Assembly: GCA_963762165.1 (NCBI GenBank)
Contig: CAVXJN010000001.1
Coordinates: forward strand, 806,001-870,000
Direction: 5' to 3'
DNA length: 64,000 nt
From: CAVXJN01 sp963762165
GTDB lineage: Bacteria > Pseudomonadota > Gammaproteobacteria > JASBUN01
The notes beneath the pieces are model-generated. The model ran no database searches and was not told the origin of the DNA. It was given only the letters and a program-made list of their open reading frames with translations. The translations under genes were made by a program, and so were the position numbers. Positions 17,694 to 28,635 of this stretch are shown here, piece by piece. The first letter of the stretch is position 1. Each line of letters begins with the position of its first letter.

Positions 17694-18680
17694 TTACTTT
17701 TTCTTCAATTCCGACAACAGTTTGGTGAGGTACTCCTGGCGGCGCTGCCACATTTGCTCGACCTTTTCCCGGTCCATGATGCGCATGGGCGAGCCACCGG
17801 CCGACATTTTCGACTGGACCTTCTTGTCCTTGAACATCATTGGAATCCGCTCGGCGAGCTTATCGATTACAGCCTTGGGCGTTCCCTTAGGCACCATCAG
17901 TCCGCGGAAATTGACGCTGGAGTCGTCCACGTCGATGCCCTCCTCCTTGAACGTCGGCACATCGGGCAGGAATTCCTTGTTCCGCTCCATGTCGGCCACG
18001 GCCAGTATCTTCAAGCGGTCGCGACTGCGATAGGCGTCAGAGAGATTATTGAAGCCGGCCTTCACTTTGCCGCCCATGACGTACTGCAGCGCCGGTACGC
18101 CGCCTTTGGTCGGAACATAGGTCAACTTGATTCCTGCGGCTTTTTCCAATTGCAGCGTGGCGATGTGATGACCAACATACAGCCCAGCCCCGGAAACCGT
18201 CACCTTGCCTGGGTTCTTCTTCGCATAGTCGACCAGGTCCTTTACAGAATTGAACGGGCTGTCCTTGCCGACAATCAGCACCGCCGGGTCCGCACCCCAA
18301 TTGGCGATCGGTTCGAGGTTCTTGATGCTGTATTTGGTGTCGAACATGATCGACTGGGCGATGAAATGGGGTACGTTGTACGCGGCCATATCGTAGCCGT
18401 CATCACTGGCCTGCTCCGCGAACCAGTTCCAGCCCACCTGCCCACCGGCCCCGGGCTTGTTGACTATCACCATCGGCTCACCGAGGTACTCGTCTTTAGC
18501 GGACATCATGGTGACGATGCGGGCCTGAAAGTCGGTCGCCCCGCCGGGCGAATAGGCTACGACCACGGTCACCGGTTTGTCGGGATACTCGGCAACCGCC
18601 AGTCCAGGTATCAACGCAACCGCGATACCCAGCCACAACGAGCCGCCCAAAAGGTTCAGAATTTTTTTAATTGACGTCAT
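17694..18680 (-). CDS. tctC: Tripartite tricarboxylate transporter substrate-binding protein
   Basis: This is the periplasmic solute-binding protein of a tripartite tricarboxylate transporter (TTT/TctC, Bug fold). The 328-residue protein starts with a signal peptide ending at LAVA, and the mature form begins EYPDKPVTVVVAYSPGGATD, the classic Bug start. GKVTVSGAG at about residue 160 and a C-terminal Lys-rich tail follow. The ATG at 18680 has an ideal GGAGGA ribosome site; the longer upstream frame is not needed. It is the last gene of tctABC, and 124 bases separate it from sauS. From context the ligand is probably sulfoacetate or another C2 sulfonate; this is inferred. Confidence 0.94.
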   Translation of the reverse strand: MTSIKKILNLLGGSLWLGIAVALIPGLAVAEYPDKPVTVVVAYSPGGATDFQARIVTMMSAKDEYLGEPMVIVNKPGAGGQVGWNWFAEQASDDGYDMAAYNVPHFIAQSIMFDTKYSIKNLEPIANWGADPAVLIVGKDSPFNSVKDLVDYAKKNPGKVTVSGAGLYVGHHIATLQLEKAAGIKLTYVPTKGGVPALQYVMGGKVKAGFNNLSDAYRSRDRLKILAVADMERNKEFLPDVPTFKEEGIDVDDSSVNFRGLMVPKGTPKAVIDKLAERIPMMFKDKKVQSKMSAGGSPMRIMDREKVEQMWQRRQEYLTKLLSELKKK

Positions 18681-18786
18681 TATTTGACTCCTCCACTGGA
18701 ATTCCCAAGTTCCTTTCACGTTGCGGCGCCCACTTCCGCTGCTGAGCTCCGGCCATGTTCGGCATCGGCCGATTCGGCGACTTTCG

Positions 18787-19224
18787 CTACAACATCACCC
18801 CCTTTGGCATCTGCACCTGCAACAGGATGACAAAAACACCATACAGAACCAATAAAAACGCGAACGAAATCGGCACACAGCGCTTGGCGCTTACGAGGCT
18901 GGATTCAGCGGGTGAATAGATGGTGCCGATGGCAGCGAACGCCAACCAGGACGCCAGGTAGAATCCGAGCGGTTGCGCGGCGACCATGTACAGCACGAAA
19001 ATCAACAGTACCGGCCATAATTTGCCCCATGGAATGCTCACCGCCGCCGCCCTACTCGCCGACGCACCCCAGTCGACCACGACCATGACAATGCCCAACA
19101 CCACCATGATCACGGCGAGCAGCTTCGGAAACAGGTAAGCCTGAGGATTGTCTGCGCCCGCGGCCGCCCAAAACAGAAACGCACCAAGCAGCGTGCACAA
19201 TATCGGTGTCAGGCGTTTTGCCAT
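18787..19224 (-). CDS. tctB: Tripartite tricarboxylate transporter small membrane subunit
   Basis: This 145-residue protein has four hydrophobic helices, as expected for TctB, the small membrane subunit of TTT transporters. The N-terminus MAKRLTPILCTLLGAFLF and the region PWGKLWPVLLIFVLYMVA fit the family. The start at 19224 overlaps the end of tctA by 16 bases, suggesting coupled translation. No other role is visible. Confidence 0.9.
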   Translation of the reverse strand: MAKRLTPILCTLLGAFLFWAAAGADNPQAYLFPKLLAVIMVVLGIVMVVVDWGASASRAAAVSIPWGKLWPVLLIFVLYMVAAQPLGFYLASWLAFAAIGTIYSPAESSLVSAKRCVPISFAFLLVLYGVFVILLQVQMPKGVML

Positions 19225-20732
19225 GATTGCCTTTCCGTTTGGCGCCGGCGGCGAATGCTGCGCAGCTCGCTTACGAAACTGTACACGATCGAGCCGACGC
19301 ATAGCGCAATCAATACGATGTTAGCGGTCCCCGTAAAGAAGTACGGCAACATGCCGTCCCCGCTCTGAGCAATGAGCTTGCCTTGCATGTAGTTGGTTTC
19401 GGCGATCGGGCCGAGAATGATGCCGAGCACTACGGGTGAAGCACTGAAACCGAATTTGGTCGCGAAGTACATGCCGGTGCCAAGCACCATCATGACCAGT
19501 ACGTCTGAAAAACTGTTCTGTACGCTGTAAGTCCCGAATACCGCGAGCACGGTCACGGCGGCCGCCATGAAATGATTGGGGATCCGCGTGACGAACCGAC
19601 TATAGCGGCTGATGGAAAGCCCTGCGATGACCATCACGACCTGGCCGACCAGCAGCGAATCGATGAACGTCCAAGTCACTTTGGCATGCAGAGTGAACAG
19701 GTCCGGACCGGGAAACAAGCCTTGGATCAACAGCCCACCCAGCAAAACGGCGGCGGTCGGACTTCCCGGAACTCCCAAGGTCAGCAGCGGCACCAACGAC
19801 GGTCCGACCATGGCGTTGTTGGCGGATTCGGCGCTGATAACGCCATCGGGTTCTCCCTGGCCGAACTTGTCCGGATCGCGACTGAATTTCTTGTTCTGGT
19901 CATAGGCGATCAGACCGGCGATCTGCCCGCCCGCGCCAGGAATCAATCCCACGATGATGCCGCATACGGAGCCGATGGTCAGCGCTCGCACGCGGCGCAG
20001 GTTCTCCACCAGCGAAGACCAGACACTTCGCTCCTCCATGTCGTACATGGTGGTACGCCGCCCGGTGTGTGCGGTTTCGAGCATGCTCAGCACTTGCGGG
20101 ATCGCAAACAACCCGATCAAAGCCGAGATGATATTGATGCCGCCAGCGAGATGCGACGTAAAAACGAAGCGTTCCACGCCCAACACTGGATCGTAACCAA
20201 TGGTGGAAAGCCACAAGCCGAGCGCACCGGCGAAAAGCCCCTTGATGACCGACTTCGAACCCAGCGAGCCAATTACCGTCACCCCGAGCAACGCGATCCA
20301 GAATAATTCCGACGGACCGAAACTAAGCGCGAAATCGGCGAGTACGGGGGTGAAAAAAATCAATACCACCACGCCGAGCAGTCCGCCGATCAGCGAACTG
20401 ATGAAGCAATAGTGCAGGGCTTCGGTCGCACGGCCCTTCTGCGCCATTGGATGACCGTCCAGAATCGTGGCGATATTGGCCGGGGCACCGGGGATATTGA
20501 CCAGGATGGCGCTGACCGCTCCGCCGGCAACGGTGGCGGTATAAACAGCGCCAAGCAGAATCAGACTCGCAACCGGCCCCATCTGGAACGTAAACGGAAT
20601 CAACAGCGCGACTGCCATGGTGGGACTTAGGCCGGGCGTTGCGCCCAATATCAAGCCGCCGATGGTGCCGATGACCAACACCACAAAATTCCAGCCGCTG
20701 AACACCTGCGGCAGGTACTCGAGGAACTCCAC
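19209..20732 (-). CDS. tctA: Tripartite tricarboxylate transporter large membrane subunit
   Basis: TctA is the main permease of the TTT family, driven by an ion gradient. The 507-residue protein has about eleven to twelve hydrophobic segments and the duplicated family signature: GATPGLSPTMAVALLIPFTF near residue 30 and GLIPGAGGQIAGLIAYDQN near residue 265. ANNAMVGPSLVPLLTLGVPGS follows. It is the first gene of tctABC and is divergent from the GntR regulator across 223 bases that contain an operator-like site. Confidence 0.95.
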   Translation of the reverse strand: MEFLEYLPQVFSGWNFVVLVIGTIGGLILGATPGLSPTMAVALLIPFTFQMGPVASLILLGAVYTATVAGGAVSAILVNIPGAPANIATILDGHPMAQKGRATEALHYCFISSLIGGLLGVVVLIFFTPVLADFALSFGPSELFWIALLGVTVIGSLGSKSVIKGLFAGALGLWLSTIGYDPVLGVERFVFTSHLAGGINIISALIGLFAIPQVLSMLETAHTGRRTTMYDMEERSVWSSLVENLRRVRALTIGSVCGIIVGLIPGAGGQIAGLIAYDQNKKFSRDPDKFGQGEPDGVISAESANNAMVGPSLVPLLTLGVPGSPTAAVLLGGLLIQGLFPGPDLFTLHAKVTWTFIDSLLVGQVVMVIAGLSISRYSRFVTRIPNHFMAAAVTVLAVFGTYSVQNSFSDVLVMMVLGTGMYFATKFGFSASPVVLGIILGPIAETNYMQGKLIAQSGDGMLPYFFTGTANIVLIALCVGSIVYSFVSELRSIRRRRQTERQSWQNA

Positions 20733-20804
20733 CGTCCACTCCTCCTGTCATCGCGCCCGCAAAAGCGGCGCGCTGAACATTCTTGTTATTTTTAAATAGT
20801 AGGG

Positions 20805-20828
20805 CTAGCTTATATACATGAGTTATCT
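20805..20828. promoter_or_regulatory. Putative GntR-family operator between tctA and gntR
   Basis: On the minus strand the core reads AACTCATGTATATAAGCT (20807-20824). It matches the sauS-upstream site with two changes in 18 bases, and 20 of 24 with flanks. It lies about 75 bases before tctA and about 130 bases before the regulator gene. It is therefore placed to control both transporter and regulator. Confidence 0.65.
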
Positions 20829-20955
20829 GTGATGCGTAAGAGCTAGCAGTCGGTGTTAAGCTTGTCAAGAACGATCGCCTCGCAAGCGACAAGGCGACAT
20901 GCATTAAAGCACACGGTTAGCCGACCTTGGTACATTGGCAATTGGAGAACTCGTA

Positions 20956-21702
20956 ATGGCGCGCACATCCGCCGACCATCCGCAAGTCAAACCCCTTTAC
21001 CAAGTGGTCGAGGACTATTTGCGTGACCAGATCCAATCCGGCGCCCTGGTGCCCGGCGACCTGATTCCCTCGGAGTCGCAACTGGCGAAGCAGCTGCAGG
21101 TCAGCCAAGGCACGGCCAAAAAAGCGATCGACAATCTAGTATGGCAACGGTTGCTGTTCCGTCATCAAGGCAAAGGCACGTACGTATCACGTATCGACTT
21201 CAACAACAGCTTATTCCGATTCTTCACCTACGGCGATGCCGAAGGGAAGGACCAGCGCGTACATAAAGAAACGACTGCCCGACGCCTAGTCCTGGGTAGC
21301 ACGGAGATCCGTGCCAAGTTGCAAGTTCCGGCAAATACACAGCTTTTGTATATCGAACGAATCGGTTACAGCGACAGTAACAGCAACAGCAAGCCTGTTC
21401 TCATCGAGTACAGCCACTGGCGCGCGGACGTGGTACCCGGGCTGGAAAACGAACAGGTGCACATCCCGGATCTGTTCTATGCCGTGGTGGTGGAAAAGTT
21501 CGGAGTACCCGTTTTGCGGGCGGAGGAAACGCTCACCGCGGAAGCGGCGGACGAGGAAACCGCCGGCAAACTCGAGATCGAGGTCGGCGTGCCCGTGGTG
21601 GTGCTGAAACGGGTGACCTATACGACCAATGATCAAATCATCGAGGTCCGCACGACCAAAGGTCGGGCCGATAGTTTCAGCTACAAAACTGAAATTCGTT
21701 GA
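20956..21702 (+). CDS. GntR/HutC-family transcriptional regulator
   Basis: This 248-residue regulator has an N-terminal GntR winged helix (PLYQVVEDYLRDQIQSG, then PSESQLAKQLQVSQGTAKKAI and GKGTYVS). A UTRA-type ligand-binding domain follows (LLYIERIGYSD, KPVLIEYSHWRAD, VPVVVLKRVTYT). This is the HutC subfamily layout. The ATG at 20956 with TTGGAGAA upstream is preferred to an earlier start. It is divergent from tctABC and is the likely controller of the sulfonate island through the two matching near-palindromes. The effector is unknown; sulfoacetate or a pathway intermediate is a reasonable guess. Confidence 0.92.
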   Translation: MARTSADHPQVKPLYQVVEDYLRDQIQSGALVPGDLIPSESQLAKQLQVSQGTAKKAIDNLVWQRLLFRHQGKGTYVSRIDFNNSLFRFFTYGDAEGKDQRVHKETTARRLVLGSTEIRAKLQVPANTQLLYIERIGYSDSNSNSKPVLIEYSHWRADVVPGLENEQVHIPDLFYAVVVEKFGVPVLRAEETLTAEAADEETAGKLEIEVGVPVVVLKRVTYTTNDQIIEVRTTKGRADSFSYKTEIR

Positions 21703-21713
21703 CCGAAATGAGA

Positions 21714-21746
21714 AAATCCCGAGCCGGCAGCGCCGACTCGGGATTT
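21714..21746. terminator. Hairpin terminator between gntR and the DUF1328 gene
   Basis: A 10-base stem, AAATCCCGAG at 21714 and CTCGGGATTT at 21737, encloses a loop that can itself pair CGGC with GCCG. It begins 11 bases after the regulator's stop and lies 40 bases from the end of the convergent DUF1328 gene. The flanking A- and T-rich bases would let it work in both directions. Confidence 0.7.
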
Positions 21747-21785
21747 CTCACATCGTGTACCGCCCGTGATGGGCGTCGTGTAACG

Positions 21786-21953
21786 CTACACTGGCGGACG
21801 ACGGCGTCCCAAGAACAAGAAGACCACGAACAGGATCAAGCCGACGACGAACAGGATCCACGCGATTTCTACTGCCACGCCTGCCACGCCGGTGAACCCG
21901 AGTACGCCGGCCACCAACCCAATAATCAAGAACGTTATCGCCCATCCTAGCAT
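21786..21953 (-). CDS. DUF1328 small membrane protein (YtjA-like)
   Basis: This small gene encodes 55 residues made of two hydrophobic helices with a Gly-rich turn: MLGWAITFLIIGLVAGVLGF, then GVAGVAVEIAWILFVVGLIL. This is the DUF1328/YtjA pattern. The ribosome site AAGGAGGAAGG is very strong. Relatives are often induced by envelope or osmotic stress, but their function is not known. It converges with the GntR gene. Confidence 0.88.
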   Translation of the reverse strand: MLGWAITFLIIGLVAGVLGFTGVAGVAVEIAWILFVVGLILFVVFLFLGRRRPPV

Positions 21954-22167
21954 TGCCCTTCCTCCTTAAATTGCCCCAGGCCGATTCACGTGTTCCGTCC
22001 GCGGCCAGAAGCGCCGATAAATGACTATCCCCATGTGAGCGGATGCGCTGCACTTCCAAAATTGTTTCAGCTACTTAGTGCACCCCGCCCACCTAACTTA
22101 CAAGGTAGGCTACGGAATCGGCACTGCAAGCACACTTCATGTGCAGCTACTAAATTCGTTTCCTGGG

Positions 22168-22776
22168 TCAGGAAGCCGCCTTGGCGGCAGCGAGCGGCGC
22201 GGGCTTGTCCCAGCGGTACAGGCGCATCGGCGGAATATTGAGGATCTCCAATTCCACTTCAGCGAGACCGAAAATGGGGCGCGCCAGCTCTTCCACCCTG
22301 CTACGCATCTGATAGGCGACGAACTTTCCTGCTGTTGCGAGCGAATCGAAAACCCCTTCCAATATGCCCGTCCCGACGTGCCGCGGCATGGTCGAAAACG
22401 GGATTCCTGAAACCACCAGGTCGACGGTATCCCAGTTCAAACTGGCCAGTACCTCGGGAAGTTCGGCAGCGTTGTTTTGTCGGATCCGCATGCGCGGGTC
22501 CCCGATTCGCTCCAACACCGGAAGGAACAGTGGGTTGAGTTCCATGCTGATCAGCTCTGCGTCGGGCGCCATGGCCCGCAACAGGGCACGCGTGGTGCCG
22601 CCGGTTCCGGAGCCAAGCTCGACCACGCGTTTCGCGGCGGCAACGTCCGCCAACTGCACCAAACGCCGCTCCAGGAACGGAGAACTCGGGATGATCGAGC
22701 CGACCTCTTGCGGCCGCATCAAAAAACCTCTCAAGAACACCACGCCATTGCGCGATTCAACACTGGTTCTAGCCAT
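22168..22776 (-). CDS. SAM-dependent methyltransferase, phospholipid N-methyltransferase-like
   Basis: This 202-residue class I methyltransferase has motif I VVELGSGTGGTTRALL at about residue 50. The preceding region, FLRGFLMRPQEVGSIIPSSPFL, resembles the segment before motif I in PmtA-type phospholipid N-methyltransferases. DLVVSGIPFSTMP matches motif IV of that group. A phosphatidylethanolamine methylase or related lipid enzyme is possible, but the substrate cannot be fixed from sequence. About 214 bases upstream of the DUF1328 gene separate the two and hold no gene I recognise. Confidence 0.75.
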   Translation of the reverse strand: MARTSVESRNGVVFLRGFLMRPQEVGSIIPSSPFLERRLVQLADVAAAKRVVELGSGTGGTTRALLRAMAPDAELISMELNPLFLPVLERIGDPRMRIRQNNAAELPEVLASLNWDTVDLVVSGIPFSTMPRHVGTGILEGVFDSLATAGKFVAYQMRSRVEELARPIFGLAEVELEILNIPPMRLYRWDKPAPLAAAKAAS

Positions 22777-22949
22777 CGTTCCTCCTCGGCTTTGGTTATT
22801 CGGCGGGACGCGAATGCCCTACCTTTGATAGGCTTTTAGGCCGCCCACCAATACGTTAGTCGGCTTCCGCGAAGCCGGCAAGCGCACTGATTGCCCATTC
22901 CCGAACCAGCCGGTACCGGTTGACTGTACCCCGCGGCCTGGAGTCCGAA

Positions 22950-23358
22950 TTAATCAAACGCGGACCAAAGGCCCCAGATTACGGCGACTACTACGGCCAG
23001 CCACACCACTGCGGTAACCCATACCACGCCATGGTAACCGGGGATGCGCCGGTTCCCTGCTTGTTCGGCTTGTTCGCAACAATCACGCCACACCGGTCCG
23101 GGTATCAAGCGCACCGCTAAGCTAATCAGCAAGGGCAGCAACAACAAATCGTCCAAATATCCCAGTACCGGAATAAAGTCCGGTATGAGGTCGATTGGAC
23201 TCACAGCATAGGCGACCGCGATTACGATGAGCATTTTGGCGAGCGTCGGGACGCGCGGATCCCGACTTGCCAAATAGAGCGCGTACGTTTGGTCGCTTCA
23301 CGCGCGAAGCCCAGGCCCGTAAACGCCTGGCCGGACCGCGAGCCGGATCTTGTCTCAT
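22950..23358 (-). CDS. DUF1232 (YkvA-like) membrane protein, one frameshift
   Basis: The DUF1232 core is clear: YAVSPIDLIPDFIPVLGYLDD, then a second hydrophobic helix and a C-terminal transmembrane helix. The N-terminal part RRLRAWASRVKR is in a different frame and joins at about 23298, where one base is gained or lost, giving YALYLASRDPRVP across the junction as in relatives. The likely start is the ATG at 23358. The function of the family is unknown. The frameshift lies in the same stretch as several others in the ATPase gene. Confidence 0.75.
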
Positions 23359-23383
23359 TCGAATGCGCTCAATCTCGCCTGTC

Positions 23384-23767
23384 TCAGCGACGACTATGCA
23401 CGCGATCCTCGGTTCGATCGCAATCCGCACCACGCTCCATGCACGCACGAGAACGGGACAGCTCGTCGCGCAACCAAACCGACGCGTTCTGCGGTTTGTG
23501 CGCTGGGCAATCGACCTGATAACGCTTGCCGCTCAACAGGCTTTTAGACGCTGCAAGATCGATGAAATCTTCGGTGGAATGAATGCGGTCGCGAAAATAA
23601 TCGTATTTATCCAGCATATGACGATAACCTTCGGCACCATTGTGCGTTGTCCCATTTCGAATCATTTCGCAATCTGAATAACGTACGAAAGACAGCAGAT
23701 GGGCGACTTCCGCGCGCTGCTCGGGCGGCACGTCAGCGAAGCAGGCGGCAACGGCCCCCAGCAACAT
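23384..23767 (-). CDS. DUF5329 family protein, probably exported
   Basis: This protein of about 127 residues resembles DUF5329: VAHLLSFVRYSDCEMIRNGT, HMLDKYDYFRDRI, FIDLAASKSLLSGKRYQV and VWLRDELSRSR. It begins with a short hydrophobic stretch (MLLGAVAACFADVPPEQ). Upstream in the same frame VFIRGVAFAI continues the hydrophobic run without a good start codon, so the true signal peptide may be longer and its start disturbed. The role is unknown. It lies 60 bases after the ATPase stop, on the same strand. Confidence 0.6.
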   Translation of the reverse strand: MLLGAVAACFADVPPEQRAEVAHLLSFVRYSDCEMIRNGTTHNGAEGYRHMLDKYDYFRDRIHSTEDFIDLAASKSLLSGKRYQVDCPAHKPQNASVWLRDELSRSRACMERGADCDRTEDRVHSRR

Positions 23768-23827
23768 GATCGCGAAGGCGACGCCGCGTATGAAAACACC
23801 GGTCTCATCGTTAGCTGTTGCCGATCA

Positions 23828-26603
<2,776 letters not shown>

Positions 26604-26643
26604 GGCCACGGCGACGCTCGCACTGCCGGGCCGAAGGCCCGAA

Positions 26644-26656
26644 AAATTGACAATTT
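26644..26656. promoter_or_regulatory. Short palindrome containing a consensus -35 hexamer
   Basis: AAATTGACAATTT is a perfect inverted repeat of 6+1+6 and contains TTGACA at 26647. It lies between the divergent ATPase and mscL, 82 bases before mscL. No convincing -10 follows at 17 bases, so a promoter is only suggested. Confidence 0.35.
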
Positions 26657-26737
26657 CCGCTCGCCTGCGCACAACCTCAGGCGGGGAGAGCCAGACCTTG
26701 TGCCAATGCAACCCGCACCTTCGACAAGGAGTAGACA

Positions 26738-27187
26738 ATGTTGGAAGAGTTCAAAAAGTTCGCCTTGAAGGGCAACATGGTGGACATGGCCGTGGGTATC
26801 GTGATCGGCGCTGCTTTCGGCACTGTGATCAAATCCCTGGTCAGTGACATCATCAACCCCATCATTGCCGGCATATTCCGCACACCTGACTTCAGCAACC
26901 TGTTCATCGTCTTACGCAACCCCACCGGGGAATCGTTCACTTCCATCGAGGCCGCACGTCAAGCCGGCGCGGCGGTGGTGGGTTACGGGCTATTCATCAA
27001 TGCGCTGGTCGCCTTTTTGATCGTGGCCTTCGTCTTGTTCCTGGTCGTGAAGAACATGAATCGATTGATGGAGAAGAAAACCGAACAAACCGCAACGCCG
27101 GCAGCACCTCCCGAGCCGACACCCCAGGAAGTTCTGTTGGCCGAGATACGGGATCTGCTCAAGGCCCGTGGAGGCCCTTCCGGCTGA
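26738..27187 (+). CDS. mscL: Large-conductance mechanosensitive channel
   Basis: MscL opens under membrane tension to release solutes after osmotic downshock. The 149-residue protein begins MLEEFKKFALKGNMVDMAVG, followed by the first helix with GIVIGAAFGTVIKSLV and the second helix around GLFINALVAFLIVAFVLFLV. A C-terminal helix, VLLAEIRDLL, matches the bundle end. It is slightly longer than E. coli MscL (136) because of the periplasmic loop and a Pro-rich linker. The ribosome site AAGGAG is well placed. It converges with the quinone oxidoreductase gene. Confidence 0.97.
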   Translation: MLEEFKKFALKGNMVDMAVGIVIGAAFGTVIKSLVSDIINPIIAGIFRTPDFSNLFIVLRNPTGESFTSIEAARQAGAAVVGYGLFINALVAFLIVAFVLFLVVKNMNRLMEKKTEQTATPAAPPEPTPQEVLLAEIRDLLKARGGPSG

Positions 27188-27196
27188 TCCTTGGAG

Positions 27197-28177
27197 TCAG
27201 ACGAGCAATACCGTGGAGCCGGTGGTTTTCCTCGCTTCAAGCGCACGATGGGCTTCCGCAGCGTCGGCCAGTTCAAACGTCTGATTGACACCAATCCGAA
27301 CAATCCCGCGTCCCACGACATCGAACAGGGCCCCGGCGCTTTCCTGCAGTTCTGCACGCGTGCCGGTATAGCTCACTAGGTTGGGCCGGGTCAGAAACAA
27401 AGCGCCTTTTTTGGCCAAAATGCCAATATCGAAAGCTGGCACTGCGCCGGACGACTGACCGAAACTCACCATCATGCCGCGCTTGCGCAGGCAATCCAGC
27501 GAACCCATGAACGTATCCCGGCCAACAGAGTCGTAGACCACCGCAACGCCCGCATCCCCGGTGATTTCTCTTACCCGCTCAACAAAGTTTTCGCGGCTGT
27601 ATACAATTGGATGATCGCAACCGTTGGCGCGCGCTGCCTCGGCTTTGGTGTCGTTCCCGACTGTGCCGATCACCGTGGCCCCCAAGTGATGGGCCCACTG
27701 ACAAACAATGGATCCGACTCCGCCAGCCGCTGCGTGAATCAGGATCGTGTCGCCCGCTTGCACGGGATAAGCGCGCCGCAGCAGATACTCCGCGGTCATG
27801 CCCTGCAGCATCATGGCGGCGGCTTGCTGGTCGGCAATCGCCTCCGGAAGCACCAGTAGGCGCTCCGCGGGCAAGTTACGGCGCTCGGCGTAGGCGCCGA
27901 GCGGTCCGCCAGCGTAGGCAACACGGTCTCCCACTTTGACCTCCGTTACCTGATCGCCAACCGCCTCCACCACCCCTGCACCTTCCAGCCCGATGCCGCT
28001 GGGAAATACGCCAACCGGGTAGAGTCCGGTGCGATGGTAGACATCGATGAAGTTCAACCCGACCGCTGTATGCCGGACCAACGCCTCCCCCGCAGCGGGA
28101 GCCGGTAAGTCAACCGGTTCCCAGCGCAGTACCGAAGGGTCACCGTATTCATGTATGCGTATGGCATAGGTATTCAT
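27197..28177 (-). CDS. qor: NADPH:quinone oxidoreductase (zeta-crystallin type)
   Basis: This medium-chain dehydrogenase/reductase of 326 residues is of the quinone oxidoreductase type, without zinc. Signs are MNTYAIRIHEYGDPSVLRWE, GLNFIDVYHRTGLYP, GIGLEGAGVVEAVGD and the NADPH-binding loop HAAAGGVGSIVCQWA. The ending GSTVLLV is typical of Qor. It probably reduces quinones or other activated alkenes with NADPH. Its neighbours are mscL, which converges with it, and a long upstream gap with two perfect palindromes that may regulate it. Confidence 0.92.
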   Translation of the reverse strand: MNTYAIRIHEYGDPSVLRWEPVDLPAPAAGEALVRHTAVGLNFIDVYHRTGLYPVGVFPSGIGLEGAGVVEAVGDQVTEVKVGDRVAYAGGPLGAYAERRNLPAERLLVLPEAIADQQAAAMMLQGMTAEYLLRRAYPVQAGDTILIHAAAGGVGSIVCQWAHHLGATVIGTVGNDTKAEAARANGCDHPIVYSRENFVERVREITGDAGVAVVYDSVGRDTFMGSLDCLRKRGMMVSFGQSSGAVPAFDIGILAKKGALFLTRPNLVSYTGTRAELQESAGALFDVVGRGIVRIGVNQTFELADAAEAHRALEARKTTGSTVLLV

Positions 28178-28478
28178 CTGGTCACCTGCGAGATCGTGTT
28201 CACGGCGTCCGGGGGTACGCTGACGCGCCCCGGCGATGCATCACTATAGCGGATCGGGAAACGATACAGGAATACCAAGAGCCCCGGAGAACCGCGCCCG
28301 CAGACACAGTTCCCCGGGGACAGGAGGACAAGCTTGGAACTTGCACACCAAGCCACCAAGCCGAGCGAAATGCGCTCGCTTTACCACCGGGCCCGGTCTT
28401 GACTTCGCCCCCGTGTCCGCCGTCTGCACCTTGATAGTCGACATTGATAGTCGGTATTGCTGTCATTATTGGTTTGGC

Positions 28479-28493
28479 TGTACGTCGCGTACA
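28479..28493. promoter_or_regulatory. Perfect inverted repeat, possible operator
   Basis: TGTACG-TCG-CGTACA is an inverted repeat of 6+3+6 flanked by further pairing GTTT and AAAC. Its size and spacing fit a TetR- or MerR-like dimer site. It is about 300 bases upstream of qor, far for a simple promoter operator. Confidence 0.35.
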
Positions 28494-28542
28494 AAACAAT
28501 ACGCGGATAGCCACAACAGTCGGCGGCGTAGATACACCGTAA

Positions 28543-28556
28543 GTCTCGCGCGAGAC
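28543..28556. promoter_or_regulatory. Perfect 14-base palindrome
   Basis: GTCTCGCGCGAGAC reads the same on both strands. It lies about 50 bases from the inverted repeat at 28479 and about 80 bases from the end of the endonuclease-family gene. Function unknown; no T-run follows, so it is not a standard terminator. Confidence 0.3.
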
Positions 28557-28635
28557 GTACGCCGTTTCACAGGCGCCGAGGCAATCTCACGCCGCATTCT
28601 TGTTCCGCCAGCTCCGAATGATTCGATGACGGTTG

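Larger units (their letters stand above)
28178..28635. other. Intergenic region upstream of qor, no gene recognised
   Basis: About 460 bases separate the qor start from the end of the endonuclease/phosphatase-family gene. Open frames here lack any family pattern. The region holds two perfect inverted repeats (28479-28493 and 28543-28556), a hairpin CGAGCG-AAATG-CGCTCG near 28362, and a direct repeat TTGATAGTCG near 28430 and 28443. A regulatory role for qor is plausible. Confidence 0.5.

Noticed and set aside
26627..26641. GC hairpin CGGGCC-GAA-GGCCCG as a terminator
   Set aside because: It lies in the divergent promoter region of the ATPase and mscL genes, and the A/T stretch is on the wrong side for a terminator of either.
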